The notes under the pieces: generated by a model
Seen by the model: the letters and a program-made list of their open reading frames with translations, nothing else
Databases searched by the model: none
What the model was told of the DNA's origin: nothing
Origin: Deltaproteobacteria bacterium
GTDB lineage: Bacteria > Bdellovibrionota_B > Oligoflexia > Oligoflexales > CAIYRB01
Direction of reading: 5' to 3'
DNA length: 64,000 bases
NCBI GenBank assembly: GCA_016874735.1
Contig: VGTI01000001.1
Coordinates: forward strand, 124,001 to 188,000
Program-made: the position numbers and the translations under genes
Part shown: positions 8,586-18,280 of the stretch, in pieces
Numbering within the stretch: the stretch's first letter is position 1
Layout: each line of letters starts with the position of its first letter

Positions 8586-11086
8586 TGTTGTACCTCAGGG
8601 CGTTCGTGTTTAGCCCTATGGTGTATCACTGGATTAAAATTAGTTGCAGCCAAAACCGCCTCGTCAGATCGAGTGCTGGTTTCACCGGAACTATCAAAGT
8701 TATTAATCACGGACACCGTTGTGCCTCTTAATTCCACACGAATCCAATTACTTTGAGCGATCGGCACGGCCTGAATGGTGATGGTGCCATTTTGCTCGAA
8801 ATCGTGAGGTGGATAGGCTCGTTTGATTAAACCACTTTCTGAATAAACTAGTATTTCCCGGGCGCGCACCTGAGGGGTGGTAGTAACGGTTACTTGCAGT
8901 TCCCAGTTCCGTCCCTCAGTATTTTTGACCTCAGTTTGATGGAGGCCGTTGATCTGAATGGTGGCACCAGCACTCAGGGAAAAACTGCGTTTTTGCATAG
9001 CCGTCCAGATGTCAACAGGTGTCGCCAGGCTACTGGGTCTGGCAGCAATAGCAATACGTGGTAGGAACGGCACATCCTGATCGTGCAAGTTCACAGGCGC
9101 CGCCGTTAGTAGCATGGGTGGGTCGAAGTGTGTGCTCACCCTGGACCAAAGTGCAATCAGTGCGTCATGATCATGGCTGGTCCGACAACCAAAAAACTGC
9201 AGCGCAGTCGGTTTAACGTCGCGAATAATTTGCTCAAGATCCTCGGTGCCTAATGTGTCGTTGGGGCAAAGTAGTTCGATCCATCCGGATTCGCCCTCGT
9301 CTCGAAGAAATTTGACGAATCGACTAAAGCTCTCATCGCCGGGACCAAGTTGTGCCTGCCTCCAGCGGTCTCCCAGTTGGATCGTTGCAGGCCAGTACCG
9401 CAATCGTGCGTCAAATTGGTCACTTTTGACCTCGAGAAACGAAACATCGAGGCTTGCCCCATTCTTCTGAGCAGTAGTCAGGGACTCACCGGCTAAATCC
9501 AATCCTAGACCTTGCATCAAAGCTTGGCGGAGGTCCGCGCTGAGGGGAACTTTGGGGCTAACCTCGGGCGCAACGATCGGATTGATATTAGCGAATAGGA
9601 AATTAGACCCAAATTCCGTCGCTGCGTCAGGCAACGTCGTGGTGCAATTCATGGTGCTCTGGGCGCCAGCAGCGATGGTGAGTCGCTGACGGCAAATGAT
9701 GCCGCCATGGCCATTGACTACGCTTATCTGGTAGCTGCCTTCTCTCAATGTGGCTTGGGCAACTTTTGACCGGAGGAGCCAAACTTGCCGATCGATTTCT
9801 TGCGGCGGCTCTTCAGTCGATGAGTCATCGAAAACGACACCGGTTCCCAAACCAGAGGGGCCCATTGGTTCAATTACGAGCAGTCTGGGAACGATTCCTA
9901 TTTGTTCAGACTTTAAATTAAAGCGACCAGTAGGTTGCAGTGGCAGGGTCAGATGGTGTGAACTCGCCGGTTCTAATTTGATCGGGGTGATACCCTCAAT
10001 CAGGCGTCCGTATGGCGTATCTGCCAGGTAGTAGTCGCCAGGTGCCGGAAGTAACAACACGCTGGGCTTGTGCGTTTGAGCGACGGTGTAGGAAACGGGC
10101 TGACCTGCGGCATTGAAAAGGAATACAGGGAGCGCCACTCGTTGTTGGTCAACTGCGACCCGATCAATCGATAGGGTTGCTGTGCCGTGGTTAGTCTCGC
10201 AACCAGATAATGCGCCCCAAAAATCGTCGCGCGACTTATGTTGCTGTTTGAAGCTGTGTACTGCTGCGCACTGTTTTAATGCGCGGACCCTAGCTAGTGA
10301 ACTGTCGCTACGGACCGAGAGCGACAAGTCGAACTCGACGCCATCCGCAGGCGGAGCCAGTGGCGGCTGAACTGGGGCTGATTCAAGCGCATTTTGTTCG
10401 GTTTTCAGGATGAGTCCACGATAACCAATGACCGAGATCAGGTCTGTGCCATTATAGCTGTAAAGATACTCTGAGCTCGCGAATTTACCGCTCCCTACCG
10501 TTGGTCCGACCAAGTAACTGCCAACCCCAAGTAACCGTAATTGCCAGGAGTGTGTGGCGGAAGTCAGTCCAGCTTGTTGAGGTTCGAGTAAGAAGGTTAA
10601 GCGCCCACTGGCTGCGTCCAGATGCCACGTCACCTGTATCGTTCTATTGGTGATCGATTTGTTGCCATAGAGGAAGCGCGCAAAGGCACCTTTACCGTCC
10701 GCATCTAAGCCAGTGTCCAGTGCCAATTGATGTACCGATGATGGCGAGGACTGACCTGGATTTATGCTCAGATCGATCCCCGAAATCGCACGGCGTCTGA
10801 CCCAAGCGGGTGGACCAAACTGGGAGTCTAGAGCGAAAAAAGCCAGCACCGCGGGCTGCCATTGGGCCTGGCTTGGTTTGAGTGCTACGCCAGCTAGTAC
10901 CACTTGTACTTTGGGACTACTCAGGAGCACGTGTCCGATGTATGGCTCTAAATGCGGGTGATGCTGAGCTGTAGACGGAGATATGGGCTCGGCTTGAATC
11001 GAGGGCGATGACTTTATGCCCTCATCAGCTAAGGTGATACTCCAAGCATAAATACATAAAGCTATTATTAACTTGATTATTGACAT
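8582..11086 (-). CDS. Large secreted protein with a degenerate PHP (CehA-like) domain, tentative
   Basis: First gene of the nucleoside salvage operon: 834 residues with a signal peptide (MSIIKLIIALCIYAWSITLA). The first ~490 residues are beta-rich with several Ig-like or carboxypeptidase-regulatory-like stretches. Residues ~503-715 have the layout of secreted CehA/McbA-type PHP metallohydrolases: an LGLDL segment (527-531), FFGCRTSHDHD (631-641), then FLPRIAIAARPSS and SFSLSAGATIQING, which mimic the family's late PRTY and TGP segments. However, the HxH and TDH metal ligands of active PHP domains are not visible (VSP and ESL occupy those places), so it is probably non-catalytic. This domain call is inference from pattern. 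Gene overlap suggests a role connected with nucleoside or nucleotide acquisition. Confidence 0.7.
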   Translation of the reverse strand: MSIIKLIIALCIYAWSITLADEGIKSSPSIQAEPISPSTAQHHPHLEPYIGHVLLSSPKVQVVLAGVALKPSQAQWQPAVLAFFALDSQFGPPAWVRRRAISGIDLSINPGQSSPSSVHQLALDTGLDADGKGAFARFLYGNKSITNRTIQVTWHLDAASGRLTFLLEPQQAGLTSATHSWQLRLLGVGSYLVGPTVGSGKFASSEYLYSYNGTDLISVIGYRGLILKTEQNALESAPVQPPLAPPADGVEFDLSLSVRSDSSLARVRALKQCAAVHSFKQQHKSRDDFWGALSGCETNHGTATLSIDRVAVDQQRVALPVFLFNAAGQPVSYTVAQTHKPSVLLLPAPGDYYLADTPYGRLIEGITPIKLEPASSHHLTLPLQPTGRFNLKSEQIGIVPRLLVIEPMGPSGLGTGVVFDDSSTEEPPQEIDRQVWLLRSKVAQATLREGSYQISVVNGHGGIICRQRLTIAAGAQSTMNCTTTLPDAATEFGSNFLFANINPIVAPEVSPKVPLSADLRQALMQGLGLDLAGESLTTAQKNGASLDVSFLEVKSDQFDARLRYWPATIQLGDRWRQAQLGPGDESFSRFVKFLRDEGESGWIELLCPNDTLGTEDLEQIIRDVKPTALQFFGCRTSHDHDALIALWSRVSTHFDPPMLLTAAPVNLHDQDVPFLPRIAIAARPSSLATPVDIWTAMQKRSFSLSAGATIQINGLHQTEVKNTEGRNWELQVTVTTTPQVRAREILVYSESGLIKRAYPPHDFEQNGTITIQAVPIAQSNWIRVELRGTTVSVINNFDSSGETSTRSDEAVLAATNFNPVIHHRAKHERPEVQH

Positions 11087-11175
11087 TTGACTACATTTAT
11101 GGAAATTTAATGACCCTGCGATTATACGTGACGTTGATAGTGTAAGGTAAGTATTTATTTTTGAAGGGTGGACTC

Positions 11176-11412
11176 ATGAACCTTGACCTTCCAAAAGACC
11201 ACCAGTCTAATAAAGTCAAACGGCTACCGCCGTCGGTGGTTAAGGATATTGAGCTGAAGAATCATGCTCGCCGATTGGCAAACTTATCGCCGATCCGCAT
11301 CAAAGTGCGGACTTGCATCTCTTGCGGAGCGTTATTCGAATCGGCTGGCAATCGCACCTGTGGTTGCAACACGCGCAGTACTGGCTACATCGCTGGTCGT
11401 GAGATTATTTGA
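11176..11412 (+). CDS. Small cysteine-motif protein of unknown function (78 aa)
   Basis: The start is set at ATG 11176, preceded by AAGGGTGGA; a TTG 15 bases upstream is less likely. The protein is basic and carries a four-cysteine cluster, TCISCGALFESAGNRTCGC, that looks like a small zinc ribbon (CxxC, then CxC). Zinc-ribbon proteins of this size often bind nucleic acid, but the family is not recognised. It is monocistronic, with a clear intrinsic terminator 27 bases after the stop. Confidence 0.75.
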   Translation: MNLDLPKDHQSNKVKRLPPSVVKDIELKNHARRLANLSPIRIKVRTCISCGALFESAGNRTCGCNTRSTGYIAGREII

Positions 11413-11439
11413 AGGATCAAATTGAGAGGCGTTCTGTAG

Positions 11440-11471
11440 GGCCCAGTAATTGCTGGGCCTTTCTTTTTTTT
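11440..11471 (+). terminator. Rho-independent terminator
   Basis: GGCCCAG (11440-11446), loop TAATTG, CTGGGCC (11453-11459), followed directly by an 11-base tract with ten T. It ends the transcript of the small cysteine-motif gene. Confidence 0.9.
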
Positions 11472-11553
11472 CTCAATGTTCGTTCAGGTTGTACCGAAAC
11501 TCACATTGGTGAGTCGCCAAGGGATCCTTGTGAACCTTGGGTTGGGGGGGTAA

Positions 11554-11925
11554 TTGGCCAGTGATATTGCATCTTTAGTATTCGACCGACGGCCCTACAC
11601 CGTCTATTATCAGGATATGCAAGGTGCGGTACAGACACTCAAACGGACTCCAGCACCGAAGCTGCACGAGGCATTACCTACGGATACTGTTGAGCTATTA
11701 TCAACTAAGAGTGACGATTTCCGTGCTGGTGATGTGATGACGGTTCAGCATATCAACCCTCGTTATCCCAACACATTGCAATTACGTAACGGATCTGGCG
11801 ACACGACGTTCGTCGAATATCTTGACGTCAACCTTAAGAACGAGGTGGCCCCTCGCCAGGATGGTCGCGACCCCATGGACCAGCCCTCGGTGAAAACAAG
11901 TAATCGCTACCTCATGTGGCCCTAG
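11554..11925 (+). CDS. Protein of unknown function (123 aa)
   Basis: Unrecognised soluble protein. The frame begins at TTG 11554, right after a run of seven G that could serve as a ribosome binding site. It begins MASDIASLVFDRRPYTVYYQDMQGAVQTLKRTP and continues with a beta-rich middle (DDFRAGDVMTVQHINPRYPNTLQLRNG), ending in a polar tail. No signal peptide, no membrane segment. It faces the large lipoprotein gene, 4 bases between stops. Confidence 0.6.
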   Translation: MASDIASLVFDRRPYTVYYQDMQGAVQTLKRTPAPKLHEALPTDTVELLSTKSDDFRAGDVMTVQHINPRYPNTLQLRNGSGDTTFVEYLDVNLKNEVAPRQDGRDPMDQPSVKTSNRYLMWP

Positions 11926-11929
11926 CCGG

Positions 11930-13579
11930 CTACCCGGCGTGCCCACAGTACCGGTCAGAGGCAAACATGTCATCCTTCTCGTAGCTGCGCAGAAGCACGT
12001 TGCCGATCGTCCACCCGACCAGATGACCATCGCTCCCGTACGCGCGCAGCCGAAAAAATTGCTCGCCGTTGCGATTGGGGCCGCTGTCATGAATAACTTC
12101 GTTCGTCGTCAGGCGTGTTTGACCTCGGACCTGTGCTATGCGGACGGGCTCCCAAACCACACGTCCGCTGGGGCAGCGGGCGAGGCGCTCCAACTCTAGA
12201 ATCCGCGACGCGGAATCAAATAAAACTGTGAGCGGCATGGACTCCCCGGCTTGATAAACACGGCCGTTTGAATTGCTATCAAATTGGACGTCTGTGCTGA
12301 GGCCGCCTGGATTCGTTAAGTAGCCCTGCATGATCGTGAAGTCAAAATCGGCAATGTCACCCCACACATAAGGGCGGCTATCGACTTGATGGCGAAATCT
12401 AACCCCCTTGGGCCCTCCCATGCTTATGCATTCCTCTCGTCTGACGCTAGGATTGTTCTGGCTCATGGCTGTGCAGACGTTACTAATGACTTGGGCCATA
12501 CCGCGGAGCTGCCCGTCGGTGAGCCAATTTGGCAGGGCTGGTTGACGGCTACCGTCTTGGATGCGCCCCGAGTTGCCGGTCAGGACGATGACAATAGCAT
12601 CGTCTACCAGTTTCAGACTGCCTTGCTCATCTGTGATCGTGAGGTTTTGGCTGTAGTCTGCGACTTGAAAGATCCCATTAAGCACTGGGTCATTGCCGGC
12701 ATCGTTAGGCAGAATGGGGGGGATGATGTAATGGCCTGCTAGTTTCACTTCGCTGTCATTGGCTCGCGTTTGTAATTCAAGGCAGGCTGATAGATTGAGT
12801 GGACAATGAATGACCTCGATGTGGTCGGGTTTGTTGGTTCCTCCGGTCATCGCTACTGGCACCAAAGGCAAAGGGGTCACCCCTAGGTCAGCGCCGCTGT
12901 TGGGGGTCACAAGACGAAACCATTGCTGGCCGTTGACCGGAAACTTTTCTATCGTCAGCCGCTCACCCTCTTTGGCGAGTTCCAATTTGGCGCCCGAGCG
13001 ACGATCTTGCCAAATGAACCCCCGATTCAGTAGCTGCACCAGTTCTCTTGCAAAAAGAATCTGTACGTTACGTCTCTGATCGATGCCTCGTCGATGAACT
13101 TTGGCCAAATTTGATATCCAGTAAAACTTATCCTCAGCCGCGTTAGGATTTGGGCTCAAACTGACACCGGCCTCTTTGAATTGCTGTTCGAGCCAGTGAG
13201 CGTAGGCGTCGATTTGTGCCTCGAGTTCCAAGGACTCCGGTTTGCTGGCGTCAAGCCCGAGACTTACCAGAGGCACTCCGAAGGCTGACTGGGTCATAAT
13301 AGTGCCGCGACCTAACGCGGGGGGGGTGCCGATGAGGCCTGCTGGTTTGCCGTAGTTCACCAAAGCATTGGTGGCGGAGAGCCTCGATTCTAGGTACCCG
13401 ACCGCCATCATCATCCGGGCCGACATGCCTGTAGCTGCGGCAGCGCGGTAGAAGGCTGATTCGATTGAGCTGCCTCCTTGGCCGGCGGGACCCTTGCCGT
13501 TTCCACTCATACCGCAGGCCGCCATGGCAAAGGCCGTCATTGCCGTTAACATTCGGCTAATATTGACTAATCTAGCCAT
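11930..13579 (-). CDS. Large lipoprotein, possible SLT-like N-terminal fold
   Basis: 549 residues with a lipoprotein signal ending AFAMAAC (Cys 22). Residues ~40-190 include AAAATGMSARMMMAVGYLESRLSAT, which resembles the segment around the catalytic Glu of lysozyme-like lytic transglycosylases (xxAxxxxESxF), followed by helices (IDAYAHWLEQQF; IDQRRNVQILFARELVQLL). The remainder is beta-rich, with two possible SH3-like or Ig-like parts and paired cysteines. A role in peptidoglycan or surface biology is possible but not shown. Bdellovibrio-type bacteria encode many such lipoproteins. Confidence 0.65.
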   Translation of the reverse strand: MARLVNISRMLTAMTAFAMAACGMSGNGKGPAGQGGSSIESAFYRAAAATGMSARMMMAVGYLESRLSATNALVNYGKPAGLIGTPPALGRGTIMTQSAFGVPLVSLGLDASKPESLELEAQIDAYAHWLEQQFKEAGVSLSPNPNAAEDKFYWISNLAKVHRRGIDQRRNVQILFARELVQLLNRGFIWQDRRSGAKLELAKEGERLTIEKFPVNGQQWFRLVTPNSGADLGVTPLPLVPVAMTGGTNKPDHIEVIHCPLNLSACLELQTRANDSEVKLAGHYIIPPILPNDAGNDPVLNGIFQVADYSQNLTITDEQGSLKLVDDAIVIVLTGNSGRIQDGSRQPALPNWLTDGQLRGMAQVISNVCTAMSQNNPSVRREECISMGGPKGVRFRHQVDSRPYVWGDIADFDFTIMQGYLTNPGGLSTDVQFDSNSNGRVYQAGESMPLTVLFDSASRILELERLARCPSGRVVWEPVRIAQVRGQTRLTTNEVIHDSGPNRNGEQFFRLRAYGSDGHLVGWTIGNVLLRSYEKDDMFASDRYCGHAG

Positions 13580-13834
13580 GGGCTAAATCCTCCGATGCGG
13601 ATATTTTGGCTTTGATTTCAGAGCTGTAGTTGTAATAAGTATACGGGGCCTAGTGATCTTAGTCATGCAGTCCTTGATGCACCACGTTCCACCAGAGTTA
13701 GAAAATTTACTAAATTTTTATAGTTAGTTTATCAGTTACCCAGAGATACGGTGTACGACTACGACCTCTAGATAAGGCGCTAAGATCTCAATACTATCGA
13801 GATCGGACTTCAACTTAATGAGAAGGGTTCTTTA

Positions 13835-14776
13835 ATGCTGAGTAAGCCTAGATTATTCCTCGCCTCTGCTACGATCATCGCTGCAGCTCCTGCATTCGCT
13901 GCTGGACTGAGCGGTACGGTTAAGGTTGATGGGTCATCGACGGTGTATGCCATTAGCGAAGCCGTTGCTGAGGAGTTTCGCGGCGTCGAGAAGGACATTC
14001 GCGTCACTATTGGTGCGGCAGGCACTGGTGCTGGTTATAAAAAGTTTTGCGCAGGTGAGCTTGACCTTGCCGGTGGATCGCGTCCCATCAAAAGTGACGA
14101 GGTCGATAAATGCAAGGCTGCCAAGGTGGACCTGATTGAGCTGCCAGTGGCGCTTGATGGGCTTACCATTGTTGTGAATCCCAAGAATACTTTTGTGAAG
14201 TCACTGTCTTTTGAGCAGCTCAAGAAGATTTGGGAGCCGGGGTCTAAGGTGAAAACATGGAAGGATGTAGATGCCTCCTGGCCGAATCAGCCCATCAAAT
14301 TATTCGGCCCAAGCTCGGAGCATGGCACCTTTGACTATTTCACCGAAGTGGTTGTCGGTAAGGCTAAGTCCTCTCGTAACGATTACAGTGCTGCCTCTGA
14401 CACCAACACTCTGGTTAGTGGCGTCGCTGGTGAGCCGAATGCTCTTGGGTACTTCGGGTACGGTTACTTCGAGGAAGCCAAGACTAAAATAAGAGCGGTT
14501 CCGATATCTAAAGATGGTAAAGCGCCAGCAGTTGTTCCGAGCAACGCCTTGATCGAAAACGGTAGCTACCCTCTGTCGCGTCTACTCTTCGTAACGGTAA
14601 ACAAATCCTCTGCGCAGAGGCCAGAAGTTGATCGGTTTGTTGCATTTTACCTGCAGAACGCAAGTGAGATTGCCAAATCTGTAGGCTACACGGCGCTGCC
14701 TGGCTCCAAGCTGGAGCAGTCTAAAGCTAAATACAAGGCCCGCAAGGTGGGTGCTTGGCAGGAGTCGGCTCACTGA
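13835..14776 (+). CDS. pstS: Phosphate ABC transporter, periplasmic phosphate-binding protein
   Basis: PstS binds phosphate in the periplasm and delivers it to PstCA. A Sec signal peptide (MLSKPRLFLASATIIAAAPAFAAG) precedes the ligand-binding fold; VKVDGSSTVYAISEAVAEEF and GTGAGYKKFCAGELDLAGGSRPI carry the usual phosphate-binding Ser/Thr and Gly residues. At 313 residues it belongs to the longer PstS variety. AGAAGGG lies before the ATG. First gene of pstSCAB. I could not see a convincing Pho box in 13580-13834. Confidence 0.93.
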   Translation: MLSKPRLFLASATIIAAAPAFAAGLSGTVKVDGSSTVYAISEAVAEEFRGVEKDIRVTIGAAGTGAGYKKFCAGELDLAGGSRPIKSDEVDKCKAAKVDLIELPVALDGLTIVVNPKNTFVKSLSFEQLKKIWEPGSKVKTWKDVDASWPNQPIKLFGPSSEHGTFDYFTEVVVGKAKSSRNDYSAASDTNTLVSGVAGEPNALGYFGYGYFEEAKTKIRAVPISKDGKAPAVVPSNALIENGSYPLSRLLFVTVNKSSAQRPEVDRFVAFYLQNASEIAKSVGYTALPGSKLEQSKAKYKARKVGAWQESAH

Positions 14777-14798
14777 TTGAGGAGTTCGGTTCCTAAGA

Positions 14799-15722
14799 AT
14801 GAGTTTTATGTCTGAGGCATTTCTGAAGTTAGATAGAGTAAAACTAGCGCACTTCGAAGAGTCAGTTGTCAAAAAACTGCTCCTCGGATGTGCGCTCTTC
14901 TGTATCGTTGTCACCATTGGGATTGTCTTCTTGCTGTTTGAGGAGGCCATCGGCTTTTTCGCGCAGGTGCCGCTTTCCGATTTCTTGCTGGGCACCAACT
15001 GGGCGCCCATGTTCGAGCCGCGTAGTTTTGGCGTTTTGCCGCTTATTTGTGGCACCTTTTGGGTGACGTTAGGGGCGGCTTTAATAGGTTTACCGACTGG
15101 ACTCGGGATTGGGCTATTTCTCAATGACTTTGCGCCTAGTTGGATCCGCAATTTAGTGAAGCCGGTTCTGGAGATATTGGCTGGTATACCAACGGTGGTG
15201 TACGGATATTTTGCTTTGACTGTGATCACACCTTGGTTGCAGGGACTTCTGCCCAGTGTGGAGGTATTTAATGCGGCGAGTGCAGCCATCGTTGTAGGGC
15301 TTATGGTGCTGCCCATGGTGGCATCACTTTGTGATGATGCTATCAAGTCGGTACCGCGTGCGGTTAAGGAAGCTGGTTTTGCCTTGGGCGCAACCAAGTC
15401 TGAGGTGGCTCTCCAAGTCACCATACCTTCGGCCCTGTCCGGGATTGTTGCCTCTTTTATTTTGGCGATCTCTAGGGCGTTTGGCGAGACCATGGCCGTC
15501 ACTTTGGCTGCTGGATCGACGCCCAAATTGACTTTGAATCCGTTTGAGAGCGTCCAAACCCTCACAGCCTATATTGTGCAAGTGAGCACGGGGGATACAC
15601 CTCAGGGTAGCATCGAGTATAAGTCGATTTTTGCTGTCGGCCTGTTACTTCTTGTCGTCAGTTTGCTCTTTAACATGCTGGCATTTTATCTCGTTAAAAA
15701 ATACCGGACTGTGGGTGAATGA
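14799..15722 (+). CDS. pstC: Phosphate ABC transporter permease PstC
   Basis: Integral membrane permease of the high-affinity phosphate importer, forming the channel with PstA. About six membrane helices are visible; residues ~75-290 form the BPD_transp_1 domain, with the EAA loop near AVKEAGFALGATKSEVALQVTIPSA. Other PstC segments: LSDFLLGTNWAPMFEPRSFGVLPL and SRAFGETMAVTLAAGS. The gene lies 22 bases after pstS and its stop overlaps pstA by 4 bases. Confidence 0.94.
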   Translation: MSFMSEAFLKLDRVKLAHFEESVVKKLLLGCALFCIVVTIGIVFLLFEEAIGFFAQVPLSDFLLGTNWAPMFEPRSFGVLPLICGTFWVTLGAALIGLPTGLGIGLFLNDFAPSWIRNLVKPVLEILAGIPTVVYGYFALTVITPWLQGLLPSVEVFNAASAAIVVGLMVLPMVASLCDDAIKSVPRAVKEAGFALGATKSEVALQVTIPSALSGIVASFILAISRAFGETMAVTLAAGSTPKLTLNPFESVQTLTAYIVQVSTGDTPQGSIEYKSIFAVGLLLLVVSLLFNMLAFYLVKKYRTVGE

Positions 15723-16684
15723 TGACTGACTATGAACTAACCCAGGGATCCGCATCGATAGGTAGTCCGCCAATCAATGGTGTCGCCACCCAGTCGCGGC
15801 AAGTTCCTTTAGAGTCAAGACAATGGCGCCCTCGCAGAACGCGGCGTAAATATGTCGGTTACATGTTCCTTTTGCTGACTCTAGCCGCCACTCTTTTGGG
15901 GGTAGCGGCCTTATACGTACTACTCGAGTCCGTGATCAGCCAGGGCTGGGCGCGACTCAGTTGGGATTTTATCAGTAATTTCCCTTCGCGCATTGCTAGC
16001 CGCGCCGGTATCAAAGCCGCATTATTCGGCTCAATTTATCTAACAGGATTAGTGGCAGTCATCGCCATTCCTGTAGGGGTGGGTGCCGCGGTCTATTTGG
16101 AAGAATTTGCTGCTGACACTAAATGGCGGCGTGTCATTGATATCAATATAGCCAACCTTGCCGGTGTGCCCTCCATAGTTTATGGGATGCTTGGCCTCAT
16201 GCTTTTCGTCAGAATTTGTGCTTTTGGCCACAGTCTGCTGGCCGGAGCATGCACCATGAGTCTTCTGATCCTACCTGTCATCATCGTTACGGCGCGAGAG
16301 GCGCTCAAAACGGTGCCAAATGGTGTCAGATTGGCTGCACTCGGACTCGGAGCGACTAAATGGCAGACCATCAGAGCTCATGTGTTGCCGACTGCCTTGC
16401 CGGGCATTCTCACTGGTGTGATCCTCTCCCTGTCTCGAGCTGTCGGTGAGACCGCGCCTTTACTTATGATTGGTGCTCTGAGCTATATGGCATTTGTGCC
16501 AGAGTCACCTATGGATGATTTCACGGTATTGCCAATTCAAATTTTCAACTGGTCGTCGCGCCCTCAAGATGAGTTTCGCGTCGCGGCAGCTGCTGGGATA
16601 TTGGTGCTGCTTGCGATTCTGCTGACGGTCAATTCATGCGCTATTTTCATGCGCATGCGCTTTCAAAGGAAGATGCAATGGTAA
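15719..16684 (+). CDS. pstA: Phosphate ABC transporter permease PstA
   Basis: Partner permease of PstC. Hydrophilic ~45-residue N-terminal extension, then six membrane helices. Family marks: [41 protein letters not shown], and the EAA loop [28 protein letters not shown] followed by [18 protein letters not shown]. It overlaps pstC at the start and pstB at the end, showing translational coupling through the operon. Confidence 0.94.
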   Translation: MMTDYELTQGSASIGSPPINGVATQSRQVPLESRQWRPRRTRRKYVGYMFLLLTLAATLLGVAALYVLLESVISQGWARLSWDFISNFPSRIASRAGIKAALFGSIYLTGLVAVIAIPVGVGAAVYLEEFAADTKWRRVIDINIANLAGVPSIVYGMLGLMLFVRICAFGHSLLAGACTMSLLILPVIIVTAREALKTVPNGVRLAALGLGATKWQTIRAHVLPTALPGILTGVILSLSRAVGETAPLLMIGALSYMAFVPESPMDDFTVLPIQIFNWSSRPQDEFRVAAAAGILVLLAILLTVNSCAIFMRMRFQRKMQW

Positions 16685-17481
16685 AAGGCATCGAAGATAA
16701 AATGGGCGAGCGGAGACCGTTTGAGCCAAGTCCGCCGTATGCGATCGAGGCCCGAGACGTGAACATAGCCTATGGGGCGCGACGTGCCGTGCTCGATGTG
16801 ACTTTAAAGGTACCCGAGCACACCATTGTAGCGCTGATTGGGCCATCTGGTTGCGGCAAGAGTACGCTGCTGCGAAGCATCAACCGCATGAACGATTTCG
16901 TGACCGGCGCTAAAGTTTCTGGGGAAATCCTCTTCCGTGGTCACAATATTTATGAACCCGCGGCTGATCCTGTTTTGATTCGACGCCAAATTGGCATGGT
17001 GTTTCAGAAGCCAAACCCCTTCCCAACTTCAATTCGTAAAAATATCACTTGGGGCCCAAAAATTAATGGTTTTCAGGGCAACTACGATGAGTTGGTTGAG
17101 ACCTCGCTGCGCCGTGCGGCCTTGTGGGACGAAGTTGCAGGCAAATTGGATGAGAGTGGCTTAGCGTTGTCAGGTGGACAGCAGCAACGTCTTTGCATTG
17201 CGCGAGCCATTGCAATGGACCCCGACGTTATTCTCATGGATGAACCGTGTTCCGCCTTGGATCCCTCATCAACTCTCAAGATTGAGAACTTGCTATTAGA
17301 GCTCAAGGATCGGTTTACGATCATTATAGTGACGCATAACATGCAGCAGGCCCGACGTGTATCGGATTACACCGCATTTATGTATCAGGGTGAATTGATC
17401 GAATACGGGCCAACGGACGAGGTTTTTGAAACTCCAAGGCAAGAGTTGACGCGTGATTATGTGTCAGGTCGCTTTGGGTAG
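16678..17481 (+). CDS. pstB: Phosphate ABC transporter ATP-binding protein PstB
   Basis: ATPase of the Pst importer. Start chosen at ATG 16678, which has AAAGGA 8 bases upstream and overlaps the pstA stop; a longer frame from 16636 lies inside pstA. Walker [11 protein letters not shown]-loop [13 protein letters not shown] (diagnostic for PstB), signature [14 protein letters not shown], Walker [14 protein letters not shown] and switch His in THNMQQA are all intact. 267 residues, usual length. Confidence 0.95.
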   Translation: MVKGIEDKMGERRPFEPSPPYAIEARDVNIAYGARRAVLDVTLKVPEHTIVALIGPSGCGKSTLLRSINRMNDFVTGAKVSGEILFRGHNIYEPAADPVLIRRQIGMVFQKPNPFPTSIRKNITWGPKINGFQGNYDELVETSLRRAALWDEVAGKLDESGLALSGGQQQRLCIARAIAMDPDVILMDEPCSALDPSSTLKIENLLLELKDRFTIIIVTHNMQQARRVSDYTAFMYQGELIEYGPTDEVFETPRQELTRDYVSGRFG

Positions 17482-17530
17482 TCGTGGGCAATTAGGCACT
17501 AAATTTACTCGTTCACTGATGGAGTATTGG

Positions 17531-18280
17531 ATGAACATTGCTGCAGAGACAGAGGTTTTTCCTAAAAAAGTGGCGGTGGCTGCAATGAATAATGAGCGCA
17601 TTCTGCTCATCGAAGACGACTCCGATATTTCCGAACTAGTTCAATACAATCTCGAGCGGGAAGGATTTAAAGTATACACGAGCGCTGACGGCGAGGCTGG
17701 ATTTAATCTGGCGCGTCAAGTGCGTCCTGATTTGATCATCCTAGACCTCATGCTGCCGAGTCTCGATGGTTTGAGCGTTTGTCGCCGTCTTCGGACTGAC
17801 AGTCTGACTAAAGACACGCGTATCGTTATGCTCACGGCCAAGGGCGAGGAGAGCGATGTCGTGGTCGGGCTTGAGATGGGTGCCGATGATTACGTGACGA
17901 AGCCGTTTAGTCCGCGGGAATTGGTCGCGCGAATACGTGCGGTTTTACGTCGTCCTTCACCCGAAAGCCGTGGCGAGGATCAGCCTGATGACAGATTGAC
18001 GGTCGGGCCGGTCACCATTGATGCCGCCAGACACGAGGCATACTGCCACGGGCAACCTTTGGCTCTGACTCTAGCCGAGTACCGTTTGCTGGCTACCCTG
18101 ATCTCACGCCCTGGAATCGTTTTTACTCGGGAACAGTTGATTGAGAAGTTTACCGGTGGCGAAACCTTCGTCATCGATCGTAACGTCGACGTCCACATCA
18201 GAGCTATTCGTAAAAAACTTGGTGACGAAGCGGAATTTATTATGACTGTGCGCGGAGTTGGCTACAAATGCCGCGACTAA
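17531..18280 (+). CDS. phoB: PhoB-like response regulator (OmpR family)
   Basis: Two-domain regulator: receiver (ILLIEDDSDISELVQYNLEREGF, phospho-acceptor Asp in LIILDLMLP, Lys in DDYVTKPFSPREL) and OmpR/PhoB winged helix (LTLAEYRLLATLISRPGIVFTREQLI, RNVDVHIRAIRKKLG). Together with the Pst genes and the kinase this identifies the phosphate regulon regulator. Start at ATG 17531 with TGGAG upstream; the receiver itself begins at ATG 17585, which is an alternative start. No phoU lies between pstB and this gene. Confidence 0.9.
   Translation: MNIAAETEVFPKKVAVAAMNNERILLIEDDSDISELVQYNLEREGFKVYTSADGEAGFNLARQVRPDLIILDLMLPSLDGLSVCRRLRTDSLTKDTRIVMLTAKGEESDVVVGLEMGADDYVTKPFSPRELVARIRAVLRRPSPESRGEDQPDDRLTVGPVTIDAARHEAYCHGQPLALTLAEYRLLATLISRPGIVFTREQLIEKFTGGETFVIDRNVDVHIRAIRKKLGDEAEFIMTVRGVGYKCRD

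Noticed and set aside
13580-13834. Pho box in front of pstS
   Set aside because: Expected from the regulon, but no pair of CTGTCAT-like repeats with correct spacing could be read.
14582-15565. 327-codon minus-strand frame opposite pstC
   Set aside because: Low-complexity antisense reading of a clearly identified permease gene; no start signal.
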